NCBI RefSeq assembly: GCF_035083965.1
Contig: NC_089731.1
Coordinates: forward strand, 4,193,001-4,257,000
DNA length: 64,000 nt
Source of the DNA: Branchiostoma lanceolatum
Lineage: Eukaryota > Chordata > Leptocardii > Amphioxiformes > Branchiostomatidae
Direction of reading: 5' to 3'
Positions 37,193 to 47,700 of the stretch are shown piece after piece. Within the stretch, counting starts at the first letter, position 1. Every line of letters begins with the position of its first letter. Under the pieces are notes generated by a model. That model made no database searches, was not told the DNA's origin, and saw only the letters and a program-made list of their open reading frames with translations. The position numbers and the translations under genes were made by a program.

Positions 37193-39493
37193 CAATCAGT
37201 ACATACTTAATGACAGAAAGTTGGAATTTGACTGAATCAGACATCAACATTGTAAAATGCACCACAGTACATGTACATGTAGGTGGTTTTCTGTTTAAAA
37301 TAGTCTCCTAGCTTTGAACGTGATTGTAATAATTTTTTACTGTAGTCAGTTTTCCTGGTGATACATTGTATTCCTTTTTGTTTTACACAATTACTGTATG
37401 ATGTATAGATTGTCGTGCACTGAAATTTGTTATAATAGGCACAAAAAATCCATATCTTTATTGTGAAGAAGTGTCAGGAATTCATCACCAAATGTTTCAC
37501 TTTTCCAAGAAGTTAATCATATGACTCAATGTTGTTCAAGAAACCAAGAGAATTGTCCTTGAGTTTGATGCAACCTAGTGTGTGTGGTGCTATAATGGTA
37601 GAATACTGGGAAATCTATTGATGTTGATGATGATTCAAGTTGGTGATTTTATAATCACCACAATAAAATGATGAAGATAATATGGCAAACCATATGCAAA
37701 ATGATGTTTAATTTGAGATTAATTTTTTTTCTTGGTCTACTATTTGAGATTTCATTTTTTTTCCTATTTATTGCTAACTTTTGCCTGATATGTTCTAATG
37801 TGGACATAAAAGATGATGCAATTCTAGAAGGAACTAACATAACAAGACAAAAATACATTAGGGAAATCATATAGTTGGGAAGGCCAGACAAAAAAGAAGG
37901 CTAACTTGAAAGGTAATACATACTAGTTATATGGTAATGTGAAACAAGCAAATAATATAAACTCCGTAACTTTTGTAGCGGTAAAAACAATTCTGCACTA
38001 TAGTCGCAGTACTTATCATTCCAATAAGAACATTGGACACTGAATACAGGAACAACCTGTTCAACCAAACTATCTTCTAATCGCCCTGTTATTTTTGTGC
38101 GTTTGACTCACAAGAATAACTCCATTACTTGTGTAAAGACCAACCTGGTTCAGTGTTTTCCTGCCAATTTACAAACATTTTTGGGTCGTGCAAGCGACTT
38201 CTGTAGAAAAACCTTTGGCCAGAGGAAGGGTATAATTTAAAAAAACAAACATGTAGACTTGTTTTCACAAAATCCACTGCTGAAATCTTATCTATTTTTC
38301 GTGTTGTGTTCCCGCCCCTATTGGGACAACAATTATCGCAACCAAAATCAAACAAACTATATTTACCCTAAAAGGGCAAAGTGCCCTTACCGCACTGTTA
38401 TGTTTGTTAAGTGTCCGTCTATTTGATGACTGTGGTCGAACTTTGATCGTGACGGAGAGGGACCTAAGGGCTACGATTGGTCCTCTATGATCACGTGGGT
38501 TACCGTTATGCTTACAAAGCGAGGTTAACTTATGCGTTTGGACCGTCATAATCAATAATATTGGAAAAATCACTTCATGAGGAAGGGCATTTCAGCCCGC
38601 TTGTGATAACAGGTGTTCGACAGGACGTCGCTAAACCAAGACAGTCGGGATAAGGTATCGCTCGTCTTTGAATTCCTTTGCAACTACCATGCTACGATAG
38701 TGACCCTGATAAAAATAATGCTTGCTGAAAGCGTCTTCAGAAGAAGGTGTGCGTTTGTTGATAGTAGAGCTCTTTGTTTTACAACTGTTTTGACTCGTCC
38801 TGCAAAGTAATAACTTCCCGGTACAAAGGTTAACGTTACCCAGGCGTTCGACTCCGATCCGGGTTTGTACGATTATAACGTATGGAATTGCTGTTATTTC
38901 ATATTTCATATCAGAGATAAATGTCTGGCAGAAAGACAGTAGCTACAAGTACAAACACAAGATAACAGAGCTTTCTGTCCTTGTTTTGGCTAAAGACTAG
39001 TTGGTGTATTCAATATGCCAGTTTGGTTTTGGTATCATTCGGGCACCATGTTGAACGTAGCTGACGTCAGCGACTATCGGAAACTATTAAGGGCCGGGTC
39101 ACATTCGAACGTCGCTTTTGTCGTTCACCCGACATACACGTCATTGGGAAAGGCAGCAGTCCTCTTGACGCGACATTAAGCCGTGGTCACATTAAGCCGT
39201 GGTCCAATGTTCATTGGACTTATCATGAAGAGCTACTTAAGGGAATTTTCCCGGTACAATGAAGCTGTAAATACTGTACATAGCGTCTGTCTTCTCTGTC
39301 ACGACAAGTGCATATAAGCTCTAACCAAACTGATTCTTTCTAAGTATGGTCATCAACACTCATTATATTTCGATACAATTTTGTATTCCTAGATCCTGCT
39401 TAAGTTGCTCAATTTAATGTCATTTGTATACATGTTTACTCATGGCGCTATTTAGATATAAGTTAACTTGAGTGCGCCACCACTACGTTTGTA
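37193..39493. other. Intergenic region SCO1 to LAPTM-like gene
   Basis: AT-rich sequence with no supported gene. Noted items are the CRE at 39062, a short direct repeat (cattaagccgtggtc, twice near 39175-39205), and a fragment near 39232-39262 of a dispersed repeat also seen at 8874 and 28590. Confidence 0.5.
39062..39069. promoter_or_regulatory. Perfect CRE palindrome upstream of the LAPTM-like gene
   Basis: TGACGTCA, inside the 12-bp palindrome GCTGACGTCAGC, lies about 490 bp before the 39563 start. It may be a CREB/ATF site of that gene's promoter. Confidence 0.4.
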
Positions 39494-39562
39494 ATGTCTT
39501 CCAACTTGAAAAAAAATGGTTCCATGCAGATCACTTTCCCTTTTTTCCAGACGACACCTGTA

Positions 39563-39799
39563 ATGGCGTGCCGGGTACACTCGTGCTGTGGTTGTTGCAG
39601 CGTCAGGGTCGGGGCTGTCATTGTCGGAGTGCTGTATCTGGTGAGACATGCACTAAGTACCTTATCACCGTGTACAGCCAAACATGGCCACGAAAACCAC
39701 TCAGGGGATCGATAAAATCTGGTCAACGGTGGACAGGTGGTCACTATGGCAGGAATCTTAATGCTTGTGTCTGTGGGAATGGTTATCTATTAGACCTGT

Positions 39800-39877
<78 letters not shown>

Positions 39878-39964
39878 CTGAGAGAGAGAGAGGGTGTGTG
39901 TGTGTGCCAGTGCATGTGTATGTGTGACTGAGAGAGAGAGACTGAGAGACAGACTGAGAGACAG

Positions 39965-40015
<51 letters not shown>

Positions 40016-42394
40016 TGCATTTATGTTACAAGGCACGATGTGAACAAATACACCAATTAAAAACTGTGATAACGTCTTCATTTCTCTCATGTCCAAAGAT
40101 TTTCGCTGTGGCCGGCGATATTGTTCTGGCCGTGATAGACATAGTAGGGGTGTTCACGGCAACCTCGCCTAGCAACGGCATCACCCAAGCCACGCCTATC
40201 AACAACATTACCAACGCCAAGTCTGAAGCGAACAGCACCGATAACAACAGTCCTTGGACGAAGATATCAAGTAGGACGGTCGTTATTCTACCAAGTTTAC
40301 ATTTCCAACCAGATGTTTGCCCTGTTTTTTTGTGTTCTTTTTTACTTGTGCACAATCATTACATTGGCTACATTGATACATGTGATCATCATGTCTTATA
40401 GAAATGCGCATCTTAAAAATAACTGTTACGACTTATCTATTTTGCTTCTGGCGATCGAGTGTGTGATATATTCACAACGTGGCACAAGGCAGACCTTTCT
40501 CGGGATGAAATAAACCTTTTAAAATTAACCTTTATTACTTAAAAGTCTTCCTATGTTGTCTTCCAGTTGCTACATGGGTAGAGCTTGGTGTGGACGCGCT
40601 TTTCTTAATCATCTGCGTTCTTCTGATCATCGGTGCTGCAAAGGTACATACAATACATTGCCTAGCACATTGTACGTATAACTTAGCCTACACAGTCCTG
40701 CTTAGGAAATACTTATTTTAGCCCCAACCATCGGCTAAACACCACAGCAATGAACCGCAGAGATTGATTAGGAAGATTGTGACATTCTTCTAATGTGCCT
40801 CGGGCCTCTAGGAGCGCGAGCACATGCAGGCGTTAATCTTCGTTAGGGAAGAGCTAATTGGCTTTTTTCATCATAGGCCAGGTTCGCTAGCTAAATGCTG
40901 CGGTGTCCACGCCCCTAAAAGATCTCCTCCGGCATTTATAGACCCTGGCCCATGTTGTAAATAGCGAATCAGCGCTCCCCCCCCCCCCCCAAAACAGACG
41001 CAAGCGCTCCTGTCCTGTCCGCCAGCCTAATCGACCTCGCTCCTCAGTCTACTGTTTTGATATTGCGGAGCAGAGGTTGATTAATTGAGCTGCTGGGCAG
41101 AAAAAGAGGCATATGAGAAAAAAGGTCACAATCTTCCAAAGCGACTTGGGGAGCACTATTTAAGTGCTCAGCCCACGTGCTGTATGGCCCCTTTTGATAA
41201 CGGTTTACCATGCAAAATCGTTTCAGCGGCATCTCATATAAAAGTGTTATGTGTGTGAGCTTATAAGAAACCAAAATGATATGATTAGTATTTGTTGGTT
41301 GTGAATAAATAATCTTGCTATCCAGTATCATTCACCAACCTGATGAAATTATTCACGAGTTAGGTAAGAAATTTCAGCCGATTTTACGTCCTTCAATTCG
41401 TCAGGACTACTGGCCCCCTATTTTGCATCCATGCGAGTTCGGCACGTCTAGACTTCGAGTAAGCTGCTGTTTAAACTTAAGTTGTTTATCTATCACCTGT
41501 ATGATATCATAGAACAACAAGGTGCTGTGCATGATCTGGCTGGTTGCGGCTGGCTTGTGGACAGCCTTCATGGCCGGTGAGGCTGTCTATCTGACCGTGG
41601 AGCGGTACCTGGCCGCGGAGAGCATGGACGCACTGTGGCAGATTTTCCTGGACACGCTCATCGTCAAATGGGGCGCAGTGGTGCTCTGGCTCTTCATGTT
41701 GGTAAGTTCATATTCCTTGATTGTATGTTCAACTAAGGTAAAGTTAGCTTGCATTACACAATCTCTGGCGTCAAATGGCCGACTGGCTAGGTGAGCGGAC
41801 CCTGACCCAAGCCGAGAGCCACGGGTTCGATTCCTGGCATCACTGACTTGACGTCGTTGTGTTCTTGGGAAAGGCACTTTACACTAGCCTGAGTGCCAGC
41901 CTTTTTAGCTTCCGTACGCTACCCACGCTTGGGTAGCGCAGCGGAGCTAGGGTAGCGGACGGAAGCTAAAAAGGCTGGCACTCAGGCTAACTTAATACGA
42001 CTTTCCTCACTCCACCCATATGTGAAAATGGATGACTGACTTCGGCTGGGGAGGTGAAAGGGCTCAGCCTTCTAATTCCGTGCCCTGGACCCAGTGGACC
42101 CACTGCCAGCCTCACGACCTCAAAAAGGCTATAGCTATGGTACTACCTTTACCCAATTTTCTCGTTGATAAATACAACATTAGAACTATCCCTCCGTTCC
42201 AGCCAGCTAACTACCCGACAGGCATCGGTGATGAAATGTGACAGTAGCATTTATTAGCTCCCTAACAACAATTTGCTTCCTTCTCGTCCTCTCAGATTGC
42301 CGGTGCTGTGGTGGTGTCTTCCCACGTAGCAGACATACGCGACGACAAGGAAACGCCGCTGATAGCCGATCGCGAGAAATCCTACCCGACATAG
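39563..42394 (+). CDS. LAPTM4/Mtp-like four-transmembrane protein, 5 exons
   Basis: Exons 39563-39640, 40099-40270, 40567-40643, 41513-41701 and 42296-42394 join in frame to 204 residues. In-frame ATGs at 39494 and 39524 could add 23 or 13 residues. The N-terminus has a Cys cluster followed at once by a helix (CCGCCSVRVGAVIVGVLYL), the pattern of LAPTM4/LAPTM5 endolysosomal proteins. A polar loop with two N-glycosylation sequons (NIT, NST) lies between helices 1-2 and the WVELGVDALFLIICVLLIIGA helix. Two more helices follow, then a short tail (DKETPLIADREKSYPT). The tail lacks the PPxY motifs of LAPTM4A/B but has ETPLI, a possible acidic-dileucine-like sorting signal. Family placement is by pattern and not certain. 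A tetraspanin-like or other four-helix protein is the alternative. Confidence 0.7.
39797..40013 (+). repeat. (GT)n then (AG)n microsatellite, LAPTM-like intron 1
   Basis: A long gt run is followed by interrupted gagaga/gactgagagac and a pure ag run. It lies inside the first intron. Confidence 0.95.
41780..42165 (+). mobile_element. SINE interrupted by a hairpin element, LAPTM-like intron 4
   Basis: A tRNA-like head (GACTGGCTAGGTGAGCGG and GGGTTCGATTCC as B box) and a body like the 10120 element. The body is broken at 41886-41988 by an inverted-repeat insert. Tail: ctatggtactacctttaccc. Confidence 0.75.
41886..41988. mobile_element. 103-bp hairpin element nested in a SINE
   Basis: AGCCTGAGTGCCAGCC and its inverse form about 38-bp arms continuing through AGCTTCCGT.CGCTACCC. 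The flanks ACTTTACAC and ACTTAATAC are a diverged likely target duplication of SINE body sequence. Confidence 0.8.
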
Positions 42395-43962
42395 CATGTA
42401 GCTTAGGCCATGTTAGGAACTACATGCGCTTTGGCCTAGGTAAATTCATGTTGTGTTTCCGACTGCAGTCCTGAAATAATGGTAGGTATAAGGATTCTCT
42501 ATTTTTCTACATATATTTCGGCCGAAGTGATTCAACAAATACCGCTTAAGAAATGGCATGTAAAACCAAAATGTATCTGATTCAGTACAATGGTGTTTTC
42601 AACATGTCCACGGCCAGCGGTGAATCCAAACAAACACCCCGACCAATCAAACTACGTGAATCGCATTGAAACTCAGATTCGTATCAGCCATGACCCGACA
42701 AATCGCTTTCTAACTTGCGTTAACGACTAGATCTGACCAAACAAACTCGCCAGTGAGATGGTGGAAAGTGTCAGCTTCCAAAAGACGTTTTCAGATTGAC
42801 AATTTTGGCACTTTGGAAGTGATTGAATCCGCCCGCGATTTAACGTTTAGAGAAAAGTAGCAGAAATTATTTTTTGCTAAACGTTTCGTAAAACTGAAAA
42901 CGTCTTTTGGAAGCTGACACCTTCCACCATCTCACTGGCGAGTTTGTTTGGTCAGATGTAGTCGTTAACGCAAGTTAGAAAGCGATTTGTCGGGTCATGG
43001 CTGATACGAATCTGAGTTTCAATGCGATTCACGTGGTTTGATTGGTAGGGGTGAACAAAGGATAGGGCAGGTTTTTGTTAGGGTCGGTCGGATAACCGGA
43101 AACACAACATTTTTTCCAAAGCCTAAACAAATTGATCATTTTGTAATCCACTTAAGGCTTGTTTCAGAATGAAAGATACCAGGAAAAGCATTATGCTGCA
43201 GCTGCTTTATGAAGTCTTTAATGTATATAATGTGATGTAAAGATTTCTTTTTCAGACCAAAAATGACCATTGAGAGAAACTTTCAAATAACCATGGAACT
43301 TAACTGTGAACAAAATTTCATACACACCATAATTGTCACAAAGTTTTCGTATACACAGCACAAACCTGTAAAAATGCTATGGAATTATCTTTTTTTTACT
43401 TTCGCTTTTGTGAAATTTTGCGCAAAGAGCTTTCAGGAAATATGAATATCATTCAACTGTACAGTACAATATCGCAGAGTACACAATAGAATGGACTAGT
43501 CATGAGAGATTAACTTTGCATAAGATATCAGATTCAAACTGTCTTACTAAGACAACACATTCATAGACATACTAGTATGTTTAAAAGGAACACATTGATT
43601 GAAACATCTTTTTACGCTTAACAAGGCTCTAGAAAATGTGAACCAACTTTGCCACAAATTGTCTGACTATTTGCAATCTAACAGAGCAATGTTAACAATC
43701 AACTATTTTACAGAACTCAATCTTCCATGCAGTCTTGCAAAGTTAATATTTAGTTTGTAACTATACACAGTTTCTCAAATAACTAAACCAGCAACTAGAA
43801 GTTGTTCTTTTCTAATGGCACTGGGTAATCTTAAACAGACAACATGTGAAACAAGTCAACAAATTCAATTTGATCTTAGAACTAGGCATATGATAAACTG
43901 GCTGAACAGTAAATGTCTTTACACATGGCACTGTACACCAATTGATCTAATCAAACATCTTA
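42395..43962. other. Convergent region LAPTM-like / ZCWPW1
   Basis: LAPTM-like 3'UTR, then the foldback MITE at 42635-43053, then AT-rich sequence leading to the duplicated ZCWPW1 tails. No other gene is supported. Confidence 0.5.
42635..43053. mobile_element. Foldback MITE, same family, copy 2
   Basis: Ends CACCCCGACCAATC and GATTGGTAGGGGTG with about 160-bp arms. AACAAA flanks both (42629-42634, 43054-43059). The interior matches copy 1 (for example caatctgaaaac.tctttgg and ctcgccagtgagatggtgga). Confidence 0.87.
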
Positions 43963-44590
43963 TCATTCCATTTCAAACGGTCGTGAGCTGTCGCCGAATG
44001 AGTCTTCAGCACCATGGGCAGGAATGCAGCTTGCATCATGGCAGTCAATTATTCGACTATTTTACAGAACGAAATGTGCTATATGCATCCTTGCAAAGTT
44101 TATAGCTTGTAAATACACAATGTACAATGTAGGTTCTCAAAAAGTTTAACAAGCAACTAGAAGTTGTTCTTTCTAATGATAATGGGCAATCTTAAACTTT
44201 AAACAGACAATATGTGAAGGCATAAACAGACAGGAAGGCAGGTTGCATCAGGGCAGTCAATTATTCAACTATGTTACAGAACTAAATAGGCAGCCTTGCA
44301 AAGTTCTAGTAAATACACAATGTACAATGTAGGTTCTCAAATAATTTAACAAGCAACTTGAAGTTGTTCTCTTCATAATGTCAGTGGTCAATCTTAAACA
44401 GACAACATGTGAAACAACTTAACATTTTCAAATTGATTCTAGAAGTATAAACTGACTGACCAGAAGGTGTCTACTATTGTGCTCTAATTGATCAAATCAA
44501 ACAGCTTATTCCTCCATGTCAAACGGTTGTGAATCATCGCTGAATGGGTCTTCAGCACCATGGACAGGAAGGCAGCTTGCATAATGGATA
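43963..44590 (-). repeat. Two extra tandem copies of the ZCWPW1 C-terminal coding tail
   Basis: Below the ZCWPW1 stop, two further copies of its terminal coding segment occur on the same strand. The nearer (ending TAA at 44506-44508) reads GAEDPFSDDSQPFDMEE. The farther (ending TGA at 43963-43965) reads GAEDSFGDSSRPFEME. The real end is GAEGQFSDNSQLFDMEE. Flanking 3'UTR-like sequence is also repeated (aattgatc and acaacatgtgaaaca motifs). They may be alternative terminal exons or relics of tandem duplication. Confidence 0.75.
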
Positions 44591-44689
44591 CTCTAAAAGA
44601 TCCAATTAAACAACTTATTCTTCCATGGAACTGCAGTGTTTTTTTGTTGTTGGAATGTTTGGGAGGTACATGTCACAACTCAAGCAGAG

Positions 44690-44695
44690 TTTAAT
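44690..44695 (-). terminator. Candidate ATTAAA poly(A) signal for ZCWPW1
   Basis: On the minus strand ATTAAA lies about 85 nt after the stop codon at 44778. This is a plausible but weak signal; no canonical AATAAA is nearer. Confidence 0.35.
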
Positions 44696-44777
44696 AGATT
44701 TTCATTGTTTTTGACATTTAGGTACTTTAGGTGAACAGCAGGTGTCAGTACATATGGCACTGTACTGTAATTGATCC

Positions 44778-47700
44778 TTATTCTTCCATGTCAAACAGTT
44801 GGGAATTGTCGCTGAATTGGCCTTCAGCACCAAGGACAGGAAGGCAGCTTGCATCATGGCAGTCAAAATCCATCAGCGGGCTTCCTGGTACGTTGCTGTC
44901 TTCCAGGTTTTCCTCAAAGTCCATGGCAGGGCTGGAAGGAACACAGCTGTCCAATACAGCTGGAACATCTTCTGGCAGGTTCATCCCTGGACTTGAAGGG
45001 CAGACATTGTCATCAGTAGCTGGATCTTTCAGATCCATCCCTGGACTTGATGGACAGACACTGTCATCAGCAGTTGGACCTGCCATGTCCATTCCTGGAC
45101 TTGCTGGACAGACACTGTCATCAGTAACTGGATCTGGTATATCCATCCCTGGACTTGAAGGACAGACACCCTCAGCTGTGGCTGGATCTGGCAGGTCCAT
45201 TGAAGGACTGGTTGGGGCACTGAGAAAGTCATCAGCAACATCATCTGCATTGGACGCTTCAAGAACACTGGGTGGCATGTCATCACTCTTACTACCATGA
45301 GCTTTGAGATCTTTGTTTGTCTTGTCTTCAGCTTTCTTTGTTGTCTCAGAGGGATGCTTGTTGTCAGTGTTTGGTTGCTTGCTACAGCATTCTTCCTGTG
45401 AATCCATTTCCATGGTGAAGACTTCAATGTCAAAGGGGATTGGGGAAGGGGGCTTAGTTGGCATGTTGTCTGTTTTATCTTTGGAAACAGGAATAGCTGG
45501 TGTTGTCTTTTTTTGCTTTGGTGGCTTGAAGCTGGGCTTCTTTGGTTTGGGACCAGATGCTGATTGCTTGCCCTTTGTCTTGGGTTTTGTCTCATTTTCG
45601 CTGTTCATTGTAACCTCTTTATCATTGTCACTGATATTGTTCTTCTTCTGAGATGCCACAGGTTTAGATTTCTTCATCTTTGGCTTGAAAGCAGGAGCTT
45701 TCTTGGGTCCTCCTGCTTCTTTGGAGCCTTCCTTTTCTTTTGAGAAGATTTTGCCTTTCTTGCCATCTTCTTCTGACAAAGCAGTCTTCTTTTTCTTTTT
45801 TGGAGCTTCAATATCGTTTGATTTCTTCCCTTTTCTTTTGATGGCTGTTTTTGGTTCTTTAGGCATTTCCTTCTCTTCCTTAATGACAGGTGGTTGATGG
45901 GAAATCTTCATGACCTTGCCCGGGGAGTATTCAAACTCTTCATCACTGTTGTCATCTGCAGGAAAAAGTGAGAAAGTGTACAAGACGTTGTTTTCTTGAC
46001 AAACATCTCATATAGTACTCAGTAAATAATATTCTTATGTACATAAAACAGTGGACTACTACTACTACTACATGAAACTGACTGATGTAATTTACACTGT
46101 ATAAAGCTCCTTTTACCAGTTGGATACAGTCTTTGCCACTGTTAGATCTGCTTGGAGATTACAAGCTAAGACCTACCACTCTCTCTTTCTTCTTTCTTCT
46201 GCACTGAACTGAGGAAAGACTCTGCATTCCCCAACACCTTCTCTGCCTGTTCCATCAGGTCCTCCACACTCCCACTGTCTGACACGTCACCAGGTGGTGT
46301 GGGCTGGGCTTCTACCAGTGCTAGTGGGGAACTTTTCCTTGCTATTTTTGCAAGGGGTTCTGCAAGAAAAGATAAACAAAAAATGAAAGTTCTGCTTCAG
46401 TACCAGGGGGCCCAAAATCAACCTTGACCCTAGTCTTCCCAAGACCTACCCACATATTAAATGTCATCGTATTCCATCCAAAGGTTCTTGAGTTATGCTG
46501 ACTACAATATCCGGAAACAGAAACAAACAAACAAACAAACAGACAGACAGACACATACACAGACATACCATTTTCATGGAGATAAAAATCAATTATAGCA
46601 AATGGAAAGTACTGTAAATTAGAGCCATATTACGGAGTTCACTGTTGGAACATTGTTTGATTCCCACTAAGGTTCCATGTAATGTTGCCAATAGAATACA
46701 CCACAAAAGTTAGACGAGACATCTTAGGTAAGATTCCTTTCAGCTATGACATATCTAACTTCATCATTTGGTATCTAACTTTTAACTTTTTAGTTTTGGC
46801 ATTCAAGGCAATGACTATGTTGTGATTTGCAATTGCTTTTTCACTGCTTTCATAACAAAATGATCTGGGAAACAGTCAACAGTGCTGAATAGTACATAAT
46901 CTGTTAATTTTTCCTTCCCCACACTCGGGGGAAAATGGAAAGATATATTATAGACAGTAAAGATTGACGGAAAACTTCAAACCTTTGTCATCTTCATCTT
47001 CATCACAGCTGACTTCTGGTCTTCCCCAGTGTCCTTGGAACCGCTGGCCAAATCCAAAGGTTTGCAGTCTCTTCTACAGAAGACATAGTCAGGTACAATG
47101 TTAAAAGGGGAGCATTCAACAGACAATGCAAGGCACTGCATTATCTTAAAGGTGTGAAAATTGTATAAAAAAAGCTATTAGGGCAGCAAGGATCAAGAAG
47201 ACATGTCTGTATGTATGTATCATCACAGCATTGGGGAAACTAAACATTCAGCTTATTGGACATTGCATCATGAACCAGTAATTAGAGATTGGCTTTTGCC
47301 TTGGATACAGAATAGATTCAATTTGTTCTGTGTTTATGATTTTGAGCAATCTGACAGCGTATGTGCATTTTAAATCATTCATATACAAGTTTCTTTGTAC
47401 ATGTAATGTACTTAGAATGTTGTTATAGCTTGTTATGCTGTCCATGTCAAATTCCAATGTTGTCTTGATTTGTCAGCTGGGCTAGTTCTTTGTAATAGCA
47501 ACATGCTAGTTGGGCAGCCCCGGCAGTGTGTGCTGAACAGCCAAACCAATGAATAAAGTTTAAATGTGTGATTTCGATACCTTTATGGACAACACAACGG
47601 CCTGTCGTGCCATTGTCCACGCGCCCTGCACACGCTTCCGGTAGTTCTTGCCATCCACGACCAACGACCCCAGGTGATCAACGTCATTCTGTCGGCTAAA

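Noticed and set aside
39472-39927. Long frames through the (GT)n/(AG)n microsatellite
   Set aside because: Low-complexity repeats keep frames open; no coding character.
44731-45300. Plus-strand 189-codon frame opposite the ZCWPW1 last exon
   Set aside because: Shadow of the SPxMD repeat on the other strand. ZCWPW1 has domain and splice continuity.
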